From Bifidobacterium vespertilionis (GTDB lineage: Bacteria > Actinomycetota > Actinomycetes > Actinomycetales > Bifidobacteriaceae), in NCBI RefSeq assembly GCF_008698145.1, contig NZ_RZNZ01000004.1, forward strand, positions 62,001 to 126,000: DNA of 64,000 nt, in the 5' to 3' direction. Below are positions 55,361-63,280 of this stretch, piece by piece. Position 1 is the first letter of the stretch, and every line of letters starts with the position of its first letter. Position numbers and translations under genes: made by a program. The notes beneath the pieces were generated by a model. It was not told the DNA's origin and did no database searches. It saw nothing but the letters and a program-made list of their open reading frames with translations.

Positions 55361-57073
55361 TCAGTTGTGGGCTCGGTCAAGTGGGCGGTATTCGAAACGC
55401 TCGAAGCGGGCGGGACATGCTCCGGGACCCATGCGCCGGTTCATGCCCACGTTGGTCAGGCCGATGAAATCGCCGGTGAAGCCGCCGGACAGGAAGGTCA
55501 CGTCCACGCCGGTGGCCACCGTCCGCCCGTTCACCGCGAAGTCGGCGGTGGCCCGGTTCACGGTGACGGCCAATTCGCAAGCGGCCTCCTGATCCTCGTC
55601 GGCGAGCGCCGCATCGCCCAGTATGGCGAAGGTGCCATCGCGGTTCTCCATCAGCCGCGCGATCACCGGTCCGCCCTGACCGTCCAGCCGCTCGTCGAGC
55701 GTGATGGCCAGGAACAGGTAGCGCCGGGCATCCAGATACAGCAACATGCCGGCCATGTCCAAGTAGGTGCGCGGCTCGTATCGCAGCGACGCCGTCGCGC
55801 GGAAGCTGAAATCGGTCTGCCGCGTGGCCACCATGTGCTGGCCGATGGGCGATTGCGGCGAAGCGCCTGGCATGATCGTCAGGCCGTCCGGGCCGGTGGA
55901 CAGCCAGTCGCCGGGCAGCTCGCGCAGGGTGTTCCAACGGGCGGGGTCGAGGGAGGGCGCGGTGAAGGGGTCGAGGAAGGCGGGGTGCGGGGAGGTTAAG
56001 GATCCTTCGGCTCCGCCCCTATCAGTGTCTGGCTTCGCCAGACCGTCGCCGCCTTGGCGGCGGCTCCCCTCGCCTACGGACAGCCCACCGGGCTGTCCGC
56101 TTAACGGCTCGGCACTCAGGATGACGGGAGAGGGCTGGGGCGCGGGGACGTCCACGGCGGGGAGATGCCCGTCGCCGGCCAGTCGCAGCCAGCCGTCGTC
56201 CGTCCATTCCACGCGCTGCAAAGCGGCCTCGCGTCCCAGCACCGCATGACCGTCGATCGGCCGCGTGCACAGGTGGGCCATGTACCATTCCCCGCCGGGC
56301 GTCTTCACGATCGACCCATGTCCGGCGCACTGCAGCGGCCAGTCGGGGCGGTCCTTCGACGTGAGCATGGGCGTGGCGGGATCGACCTCGTACGGCCCCC
56401 ACACGCTGTCCGACCGGGCGACGGTGACCTGATGGCCCGTTCCGGTGCCACCCTCCGCGGTCATCAGGTAGTACCGGCCATTATGCCGGTAGATGTGCGG
56501 TGCCTCGGTTTTGGCGGCCTCGGTGCCGTCGAAGATGCGTCGCGGCTCGCCCATGGGCTGGAAGCCGTTCGAGTCGAGGCGCTGGAGCACGATGCCGTCG
56601 GACTTGTTGTGCGTGGCGCGACGGTAGTCCCACAGCTCGTTGACCACGTACATGGAACCGTCGTCGTCGAAGAAGATGGAGGGATCGAAGCCGGAGCCGT
56701 TGATGTAGACCGGCTCGCTCCACGGCCCGTGGATGTCCGTGGCGGTGACGATGTAGTTCGAGGCGTCGGCGAAGGGGCGCTGTGTGGTGCTCACGTCGGT
56801 GTAGATGAGATAGTAGACGCCGTCATGCCATGTCATCATGGGCGCCCAGACGGCCATGTTGTCCGGGCGGCCGGCGAAGTCGGCGAGCGCGGGGGTGGCG
56901 AGCACGCTGGTCTCATACCGCCAGTCCACCAGATCGTCCGAGGCGTAGACGCGCACGCCGGGCACCCAGGTGAAGGTGGACACGGCGATGTAGTAGCGGC
57001 GGCCGTCGGTGAAGATGTTCGGATCCGGGTTGCATCCGGGCAGGATCGGGTTGTGAATCATGCGGTCAGACAT
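55361..57073 (-). CDS. GH43-family glycosidase 2 with a repeat-derived insertion
   Basis: A 570-residue paralog of the GH43 at 51144, without a signal peptide. Catalytic acids are Asp in CNPDPNIF, Asp in GSGFDPSIF and Glu in TEAPHIYRHNGRYY. The C2-like beta-sandwich follows from about residue 365. Residues 317-360 (from PVILSAEPLSG to EGSLTS) are encoded by a full-length copy of the long three-hairpin repeat, kept in frame. AAGGAAG precedes the ATG at 57073. It is divergent from LacI regulator 2, which is its probable repressor. Confidence 0.92.
   Translation of the reverse strand: MSDRMIHNPILPGCNPDPNIFTDGRRYYIAVSTFTWVPGVRVYASDDLVDWRYETSVLATPALADFAGRPDNMAVWAPMMTWHDGVYYLIYTDVSTTQRPFADASNYIVTATDIHGPWSEPVYINGSGFDPSIFFDDDGSMYVVNELWDYRRATHNKSDGIVLQRLDSNGFQPMGEPRRIFDGTEAAKTEAPHIYRHNGRYYLMTAEGGTGTGHQVTVARSDSVWGPYEVDPATPMLTSKDRPDWPLQCAGHGSIVKTPGGEWYMAHLCTRPIDGHAVLGREAALQRVEWTDDGWLRLAGDGHLPAVDVPAPQPSPVILSAEPLSGQPGGLSVGEGSRRQGGDGLAKPDTDRGGAEGSLTSPHPAFLDPFTAPSLDPARWNTLRELPGDWLSTGPDGLTIMPGASPQSPIGQHMVATRQTDFSFRATASLRYEPRTYLDMAGMLLYLDARRYLFLAITLDERLDGQGGPVIARLMENRDGTFAILGDAALADEDQEAACELAVTVNRATADFAVNGRTVATGVDVTFLSGGFTGDFIGLTNVGMNRRMGPGACPARFERFEYRPLDRAHN
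55996..56125 (-). repeat. Long three-hairpin element inside GH43 gene 2
   Basis: The 130-base copy has the same stems as 53046-53173. The third stem is TCTGGC-GAA-GCCAGA in place of TCCGGC-TCA-GCCGGA, a compensatory C-G to T-A change. The copy has no stop codon in the GH43 frame. Confidence 0.85.
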
Positions 57074-57250
57074 GGCGTTCTTCCTTGAATCGTTTTCGGT
57101 CTTTTTTCGTGACGTGTCTCCATTGTAGAAGCGCTTATACGATCACCGCAAATCGTTGCCAATCGCCGCAGCACAGCAAAAACCGGACCGTAAAGCCATA
57201 TATTCCATGCCATCGGCGGCTCCCACCACGGCAATATGTCGATATCTTGG

Positions 57251-57266
57251 TAGTAAAATTTTCTTT
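57251..57266. promoter_or_regulatory. Candidate operator between GH43 gene 2 and LacI 2
   Basis: TAGTAAAATTTTCTTT shares AGTAAAATTTT with 49842-49852. A nearby TTTTTATCTGAT also resembles TTTTATCAGG at the other locus. Both gaps lie beside paralogous LacI genes. Confidence 0.4.
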
Positions 57267-57345
57267 AGTTTTTATCTGATTATGAAACATTTCGTTCGCC
57301 CGATGCCGACGATGGCCTCGCGGCGGACGCGGGAAGGGAGTACCC

Positions 57346-58440
57346 ATGACCAGTGGCAACGGCGGCAACGGCGGCAGACGCGTGATTCTCAGGGATGTGG
57401 CCGAGCGGGCCGGGGTTTCGATCGCCACGGTCTCCAAGGTGGCCAACGGGCGCGGCGAGGTGTCAAGGGACACCCGCAACCGCGTGGAGCGCGCGATGGC
57501 CGATCTCGGCTACTTCCAGTCCTCGCCGCACAAGGCCGGCTCGTCGCCCTTGATCGAGGTGGCATTCCATCATTTCGACACGGTATGGACGCTGGACATC
57601 ATGCGGGGCATCGCCGGACCCACGCAATCGGCCGGCGTGCGATCGGTCGTGTCCCTGTTGGACTGCGATGACGCGCAAATGACCGCATGGGTGGAGGAAG
57701 TGGTGGCACGCCGGCCGATCGGCGTGATCGTGGTGTTCTCCAAGCCCACCGAATCGCTGGGACGCCGGTTCGCCTCGCGCAACATCCCCTGCGTGTTCAT
57801 CGACCCGCTGGGCAATCCGGAAAGCGGCATCATGAGCGTGCAATCGGACAACTGGTCGGGCGGACTGTATGCGGGCCGGCATCTGCTGGCTCTGGGCCAT
57901 CGCCGCATCGCCACCATCACCGGGCCGGGCAACGCCATGTGCGCCAACGCACGACTGGCCGGATTCCGCAGCGCGTTCACCGAATTCGACGCGTCATTCG
58001 ATCCCACGATGGTCCGGCACGGCGAGTTCACGGCCGATTCGGGCGAACGGCTGGCACGGGAGCTGCTGGACGGGGATGCGATGCGCGCGGATAGGCGACC
58101 GACCGCCATCTTCGCCCAAAGCGACGAGATCGCACTGGGCGTCTACCGGGCCGCCGCCGCGCTGGACCTGCGGATCCCGGATGATCTGTCTGTGGTGGGA
58201 TTCGATGACGTCCGAACCTCAATCACGCTGATGCCGGCGCTGACCACCGTGAGCCAGCCGCTGGCCCGCATGGGCGAAGCCGCCGCGCGCATGGTGATGG
58301 AGCGACGATCACCGGACGCCGACCCGCGCGTGATCCTGCCCACCGAACTCGTGGTGCGGACCAGCACGGCGGCGCCGGGCGATCAGGCGCCGAGCAGGGC
58401 GGACAGCCTTGGCGCCAAAACCCTGGCCATGACGTCGTAG
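57346..58440 (+). CDS. LacI-family regulator 2 of the pectin locus
   Basis: A 364-residue regulator: helix-turn-helix VILRDVAERAGVSIATVSKV, hinge (ANGRGEVSRDTRNRVE), sensor domain with ALGHRRIATITGPGNA and SVVGFDDVRTSITLMPALTT. GGGAG lies just before the ATG. It is a paralog of the regulator at 50031 and divergent from GH43 gene 2. Its last 58 bases overlap the convergent SGNH esterase gene, so the C-terminal tail (GDQAPSRADSLGAK) is longer than usual and may be a recent extension. Confidence 0.9.
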   Translation: MTSGNGGNGGRRVILRDVAERAGVSIATVSKVANGRGEVSRDTRNRVERAMADLGYFQSSPHKAGSSPLIEVAFHHFDTVWTLDIMRGIAGPTQSAGVRSVVSLLDCDDAQMTAWVEEVVARRPIGVIVVFSKPTESLGRRFASRNIPCVFIDPLGNPESGIMSVQSDNWSGGLYAGRHLLALGHRRIATITGPGNAMCANARLAGFRSAFTEFDASFDPTMVRHGEFTADSGERLARELLDGDAMRADRRPTAIFAQSDEIALGVYRAAAALDLRIPDDLSVVGFDDVRTSITLMPALTTVSQPLARMGEAAARMVMERRSPDADPRVILPTELVVRTSTAAPGDQAPSRADSLGAKTLAMTS

Positions 58441-59069
58441 CCATCCTGGTTCGGATGGATCGAATTGCCATACAGATCGCGATGCTGGTTGATCGCCGCG
58501 GCGAAATCCACGAAATGCCAGCCGTGCTCGCGGCACATGCGCCGGTATGCCGGATTGAGTTCGTCCACCAGCACGTTCATGCGTCGCATGCCCTCCAGCC
58601 CGAACCGGCTCATCACCGGCTCGCCAAGCGCGAACTGGATGATGGAGAGCACCGCCACCTCGGCGTGCGGGGTGAGCGCCGCAGCCTCTTCGATCAGCCC
58701 CACATACCGCGCGATGTGCGCGGGGACATCGTCCGGCGACGTGACGAAATCGTGGCCGATGTCGTTGGTGCCCAGCATGAACGTCACCAGATCGGCGCCG
58801 GGCAGCTTGGACTTGGCCAGCTCCCATTCGGGGCATTCGCGGTACCGGGCCGCCTCGATGCCGTTGTGCCCGCAGTTGAACACCTCCACGCCCAGCATCT
58901 CCCCCACCTGCTCGGGCCACGGGCGCGGGGCGTTGAAGCCGAGGCCCGTGTCGCCGTGCGTGATGCTGTCGCCGATGCACACGATGCGCGCGCGGGACGA
59001 GGGAATGCGGGTAATCGCCAGCCCGGCGGAATCGGCGGAATCAGAACGAACGGAATCGGAGACGGCCAT
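58383..59069 (-). CDS. SGNH/GDSL hydrolase (probable pectin or sugar acetylesterase)
   Basis: A 228-residue esterase. The blocks are Ser35 in VCIGDSITHG, Gly in NCGHNG, Asn in MLGTNDIG, and the Asp/His pair in SIHPNQDGY. No signal peptide, so it acts in the cytoplasm. Among pectin enzymes it would remove acetyl groups from galacturonate or neutral side chains, like CE12-type esterases; this is context inference. The ATG at 59069 follows GGGAG by five bases. The 3' end overlaps the LacI gene. Confidence 0.85.
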   Translation of the reverse strand: MAVSDSVRSDSADSAGLAITRIPSSRARIVCIGDSITHGDTGLGFNAPRPWPEQVGEMLGVEVFNCGHNGIEAARYRECPEWELAKSKLPGADLVTFMLGTNDIGHDFVTSPDDVPAHIARYVGLIEEAAALTPHAEVAVLSIIQFALGEPVMSRFGLEGMRRMNVLVDELNPAYRRMCREHGWHFVDFAAAINQHRDLYGNSIHPNQDGYDVMARVLAPRLSALLGA

Positions 59070-59170
59070 GGAAACTCCCATCGACGATGATTGCGGACTG
59101 TTTCCGAGCCTAACGCGGCCGCACGCGATCATGCAGCGCGATGCCAAACGTTGCCCGCCCAGACCGCCGG

Positions 59171-60742
59171 TTACCGCCCCTGCAGCGGATTCTCCCCGGC
59201 CGGCAGGGTGTCCGTGGCCAGGGAGCTCACGTTCTCCATGGTCACGTTGCGCGCGTACGCCATCTCCACAAGCCCGGAGCCATCCTTCACCCCGCCCAGC
59301 GTCACGTCGCGCAGCACAACGTCGCGCACCTCGTGGCCAGGCTTGGCGAAGCCGCGGACCAGCACCGCCGTGGTGGGATGGACTTCGCCATCGCCCTCAC
59401 CCCAATGGCGGCCAAGCACCTTCACGCGCTCAAACCGGAAGTTCTCGAACACCGGCTGGTCGGGGCCCGGCTCGCCGTCGTCGTTGTACTCCACCGCATG
59501 GATGGTGATGGCCGCAAGCTCGCAGTCGCGCACGGTGACATTGCGCACATAGCCGCCGCGCTTGGGCGTGCCCTTGATGTGGAAGCCGTAGCAGGACTTG
59601 GCGATGTCCACGTCCCACACCTTCACGTCCTCCACGCCGCCGCTCATCTCCGATCCGATCGCGATGCCATGGCCGTGCGTGGCCGAGCAGTCGAAGATGC
59701 GCACATGCCTGGTGGGACGGTTCACCGCATTGCCCTCCGGGTTCTTGCCCGATTTGATGGCCACCATGTCGTCGCCGGTGTCGAAGCGGGAGTCGAACAG
59801 CCACAGGTTCGTGGAGGAGTCGGGATCCCAACCGTCGCCATTCCACACACCCACGGACGTGAACGCGCAGTTGTGCGTGACGATCGTATCCGAGTAGATG
59901 AACTGCAGGTTCCAGCTGGGAGCCTGTCCCAAGGTGAGTCCGCTGATCGTCACGTTCTGCGCATTGGCCACGTTGATCAGACGGCCGCGAACGCGCCCGG
60001 GGATCGTATTCTCGTTCTCGCAGGTGGCGATGTAGTCGGCCATGGCGGCGAGCTGGTCCTTGATGCGCTCGCGCTCCAGATCGATCGTGGCGTGCATGAG
60101 CTCGGGACCGCCGCCAAGGATGGACCCCTCGCCGCTGATGGTCACGTTGCGCGTGGTGTAGCTGGCATCGTGGTCCATCCGGCCTACGTTGATCAGGCTG
60201 CGGTAGCATTCGGTCTCCACGCCCTCGAAGCGCGTGCGCACGCGCGGCTCGTAGTCCGCCGGGTCGGTGGAGCCCTGCAGGGTGCCGCCGAACAGCACGG
60301 TGAGCTCGGAATCGGAGTGCATGGTAAGCGCACCGGTGAGGAACGTGCCCTTGGGGACCACCACGCGGCTGTTCGCGTCGCAGTCGTCCAGCGCCCGCTG
60401 GATGGCCGCGGTGTTCAGGGTCTTCCCGTCGCCCACCGCATTGTAGGGGGCTTGGGTCACATCGATCGCGCGCTTGGCGGGCAGGGTGCGGAACGTGCCG
60501 GACAGCATCGGCTCATAGTCGCCATACTCGCCCTCCTCGCTCAGACAGACGGAGAAATCGTGACTGGTGTCCGGTTCGAGGTCCAGAAAGGTGACGTGGG
60601 TGCGATCGGTCTTCGCGGCCTCCGGGCCGTCGAAGCGGATGCGGTAGATGCTCTCCGGGGTGGCCTCATCGGGCTGGTCCCAGAATAGGGTGATGGACGT
60701 GTCCGAGACATCGGCGTAGAGCCCGTTGCAGCTTTGGAACAT
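59171..60742 (-). CDS. GH28-family exo-polygalacturonase with N-terminal Fn3-like domain
   Basis: A 523-residue enzyme. The first 90 or so residues look like a fibronectin-III-like domain, as in bacterial PehX-type exo-poly-alpha-galacturonosidases. The beta-helix carries Asp308 (NGDGWDPDSS), Asp324 and Asp325 (DTGDDMVAIKSG), His in THGHGIAIGSEMSGG, and the FHIKGTPKRGG motif. No signal peptide. PehX enzymes release digalacturonate or galacturonate from the non-reducing end. Confidence 0.92.
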   Translation of the reverse strand: MFQSCNGLYADVSDTSITLFWDQPDEATPESIYRIRFDGPEAAKTDRTHVTFLDLEPDTSHDFSVCLSEEGEYGDYEPMLSGTFRTLPAKRAIDVTQAPYNAVGDGKTLNTAAIQRALDDCDANSRVVVPKGTFLTGALTMHSDSELTVLFGGTLQGSTDPADYEPRVRTRFEGVETECYRSLINVGRMDHDASYTTRNVTISGEGSILGGGPELMHATIDLERERIKDQLAAMADYIATCENENTIPGRVRGRLINVANAQNVTISGLTLGQAPSWNLQFIYSDTIVTHNCAFTSVGVWNGDGWDPDSSTNLWLFDSRFDTGDDMVAIKSGKNPEGNAVNRPTRHVRIFDCSATHGHGIAIGSEMSGGVEDVKVWDVDIAKSCYGFHIKGTPKRGGYVRNVTVRDCELAAITIHAVEYNDDGEPGPDQPVFENFRFERVKVLGRHWGEGDGEVHPTTAVLVRGFAKPGHEVRDVVLRDVTLGGVKDGSGLVEMAYARNVTMENVSSLATDTLPAGENPLQGR

Positions 60743-60850
60743 GGCTTCCCCTTCGTGTTGAGTGGTGCGTGCCTAACCGATGCCAAGGATACACCGGGGC
60801 CTGTGGAAAGGCTGGGAACCAATGAAACTCTTGGCAAAAGAGGAGCTGTC

Positions 60851-60973
60851 GTCATCCTGAGCGAAGCGCAGCGGAGTCGAAGGATCCTTAATACTCCGCG
60901 CATAGTCATGGCTCCTTTACGCATGAAGTTAAGGATCCTTCGACTCCGCGCTACGCGCTCCGCTCAGGATGAC
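60851..60973. repeat. Facing pair of short GTCATCCTGAG elements
   Basis: A forward short copy (60851-60891) and a reverse copy (60929-60973) form a stem of about 40 pairs between the GH105 and GH28 genes. The rest of this 268-base gap shows only the upstream end of the GH28 gene. Confidence 0.75.
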
Positions 60974-61010
60974 GGAAAAGACCACTCAGGATGAAACCCG
61001 CTGCCGGGAC

Positions 61011-62153
61011 TCACACCCCACGTTCCCGCCGGAGCATCTCCACGTAGGCGAGCACCAGCGGGGCCACGCCCTTGGCGTCGTTGCGCACCACCGGTTCGCG
61101 CATGTAGTACTCGAACGTGCCCTCGCGATGGTCCGTGTTGCCCAGGCCCGCCACCAAGCAGATGCCGTCGAGCGTAAGCCGGCCATCCTCCTCGCCGAGC
61201 TTCGTGTCGCAAATGCCCTGGAACGCCCTGCGTCCCGCTTCGAAATAGGACTCCGGCAGCACGCCCAGGCGCACGCCCTTCATGATCGCGTATGCGAAGA
61301 TCGCCGAGCCGCTGGTCTCCGCATAGTTCGGGGCGATGTTCGGCAGGTTGATCACCTGGCTCCACATGCCGGTTTCCCCGTCCTGATACGGCAGCATCGC
61401 GTCGATCAGTTCGCGGAACATGCGCCGCAGGATGTCGCGCTCGCCGCTCATGGATGCGGGCATGAGCTCCCAGGTATCAACCAGCGCCATCGCGAACCAG
61501 CCCTCGGCCCGCAGCCAGAAGCAACTGGACAGGCCTGTGACCGGATCGCACCAGAACGATTCGCGCGAGGCGTCGTAGGCGTGGAAGTACAGCCCGTTGC
61601 GATCGTCGCGCATCCGCTCGCGCACCACCTCGAACTGGTGGAGACTGTCCGGGCACCCGCGGCCGTCGCGGAAGCTCAGCTCGTACTGCATGTAGAACGG
61701 CTGGGCCATGTACAGGCCGTCGAGCCACACCTGGTTCGGATAGATCAGCTTGTGCCAGAAGCTGCCCTCCACCGTGCGCGGCTGGCCTTCGAGCTGGCTG
61801 TAGATGGTGTCCATCGCCTTGCGGTACTTGGGCTTTTCGGTGATCGCATACAGCTGGTAGAGCGTCTTGCCGGCGTTGACGTTGTCCAGATTGTAGGCCT
61901 TGGGATCGTACGAGGCGATCGATCCGTCCTCGCGCACGAAGTGGTCGATGAACCGGTCCGCGAAATCGAGGTAGGCGTCGTCGCCCGTGATGCCGTGGAG
62001 ATCCAGCAGCGCCTTGATCATGCAGCCGTCGATGTAGTTCCATGTGTTCGGCTTGCCGGCGCGCAGCTTCTCGATGTTCCACGCGGGGGCCTCCGGCGTG
62101 CTCGTCTCGATGAGCTGATGGATGTAGGTGTTGAGGATGCGTGCATTGCCCAT
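61011..62153 (-). CDS. GH105 unsaturated glucuronyl/rhamnogalacturonyl hydrolase
   Basis: A 380-residue (alpha/alpha)6-barrel enzyme. Asp145 in VWLDGLYMAQPF aligns with the general acid/base Asp of YteR-type enzymes, and FWLRAEGWFAMAL is typical. It removes the unsaturated uronate left by pectate or rhamnogalacturonan lyases, so the cell is expected to import lyase products, though no lyase is visible here. GGAG lies nine bases before the ATG at 62153. No signal peptide. Confidence 0.9.
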   Translation of the reverse strand: MGNARILNTYIHQLIETSTPEAPAWNIEKLRAGKPNTWNYIDGCMIKALLDLHGITGDDAYLDFADRFIDHFVREDGSIASYDPKAYNLDNVNAGKTLYQLYAITEKPKYRKAMDTIYSQLEGQPRTVEGSFWHKLIYPNQVWLDGLYMAQPFYMQYELSFRDGRGCPDSLHQFEVVRERMRDDRNGLYFHAYDASRESFWCDPVTGLSSCFWLRAEGWFAMALVDTWELMPASMSGERDILRRMFRELIDAMLPYQDGETGMWSQVINLPNIAPNYAETSGSAIFAYAIMKGVRLGVLPESYFEAGRRAFQGICDTKLGEEDGRLTLDGICLVAGLGNTDHREGTFEYYMREPVVRNDAKGVAPLVLAYVEMLRRERGV

Positions 62154-62188
62154 GCGGGGAACTCCTTTCGTGCAGTCGGACGCGATGG

Positions 62189-63280
62189 TCAGAAACCGAT
62201 CACTGACTCGCGCGAGAATCGGGCGAGATCGGCATCGGGCAGGATGCGGGCCCACCGGGGCCATGCCATGGGCGCGGCACCGGGACCGGTGGGGTTGATG
62301 GCCTGGAAGGTGGCGTGGAGGCGGGCGTCGGGCTTGTTCCAATCATCCCACCCATCCGCGCGGATATGCGCGCCGAGTTCGCAATCGATCAGCGTCACCC
62401 GCGCCCAATCGCGCCAGGGACGGCCCAGATACACGGAACCGGGCGCGGCCGGATCGTCCGGATCCGTGGTGAACCGGCAACGATCGAACACGTAGCCGTA
62501 CGGCTCGTCCTGCGGGGTGGAGGCCGCGGTCGCATAGCCGTTGATCGCCTCGCCGCGGTTGAGGGACATGATCTCGCAATCCTCGAACCATGCTCGCGCC
62601 GATCCGAAGATGAAGTCGATGTCCCCGGCGATCAGGCAGCCGCGGTACAGCTGCCGGCCCACCACACGCGGCGCGAACCGCTTGGGCCCAAGGAAGCCGC
62701 CGGGCTGGATCTCCTTCGGCGGCAGCGGACCGGTGAACAGCGTGTCCTGATGGCCCAGCAGCGCGCAGTCGTCCACGGTGAGCCGGTCGCCGTCGGCATA
62801 CAGGGCGATCGCCTGGCCCACCTCGCGTCCGTCGCCGGCATCGTTCTCGATCACCAGGCCCCTGAGCGTCACATCGTGCGCGTCCACGAACACGGTGGCC
62901 GTGCGGAAGGTGCCGCGCCTGTCTCCCTGACCGTCCGGTGAGGGCATTTTGCCGCCCAGCCCGTAGACGATCCGGGCCGATCGGGGCGCGCCGGCCGCCT
63001 CGATGGTGAGGTTCGGGCGGCGGACGATCAGCCGCTCACGGTACTCCCCCGGCTTCACAAGAATGCGCGCCGGGGCAAGGCCGTCGTCGAGCGACATGAG
63101 ATGGTCCAGCGCGGCGCCGATTGTGGAGAACCGGGCGGAACCGTCCGCGGCGACCGTGAGCGTGGGTGGATCGGCGGATTGCGCGAGCCCGGCAGATTGC
63201 GCGAGCCCGGAGGATTGCACGAACCCGGTGGCCGTTCCGGCGATCGGACCGGCGGCCGTCCCGGCGATCGGACCGGTCAT
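62189..63280 (-). CDS. Pectin methylesterase (CE8), apparently cytoplasmic
   Basis: A 363-residue beta-helix esterase that removes methyl groups from galacturonate. Family residues are Gln178 and Asp179 (GHQDTLF), Asp222 (DIDFIFGSA), and LGRPWRDWARV; GEYRERL is at the first region. No hydrophobic signal peptide is found. Instead the first 37 residues are low-complexity tandem units (GPIAGTA, SSGLAQSAGLAQSA). CE8 enzymes are normally secreted, so a cytoplasmic form implies action on imported methylated oligomers. The start overlaps the stop of the upstream GH28 (ATGA). Confidence 0.92.
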   Translation of the reverse strand: MTGPIAGTAAGPIAGTATGFVQSSGLAQSAGLAQSADPPTLTVAADGSARFSTIGAALDHLMSLDDGLAPARILVKPGEYRERLIVRRPNLTIEAAGAPRSARIVYGLGGKMPSPDGQGDRRGTFRTATVFVDAHDVTLRGLVIENDAGDGREVGQAIALYADGDRLTVDDCALLGHQDTLFTGPLPPKEIQPGGFLGPKRFAPRVVGRQLYRGCLIAGDIDFIFGSARAWFEDCEIMSLNRGEAINGYATAASTPQDEPYGYVFDRCRFTTDPDDPAAPGSVYLGRPWRDWARVTLIDCELGAHIRADGWDDWNKPDARLHATFQAINPTGPGAAPMAWPRWARILPDADLARFSRESVIGF

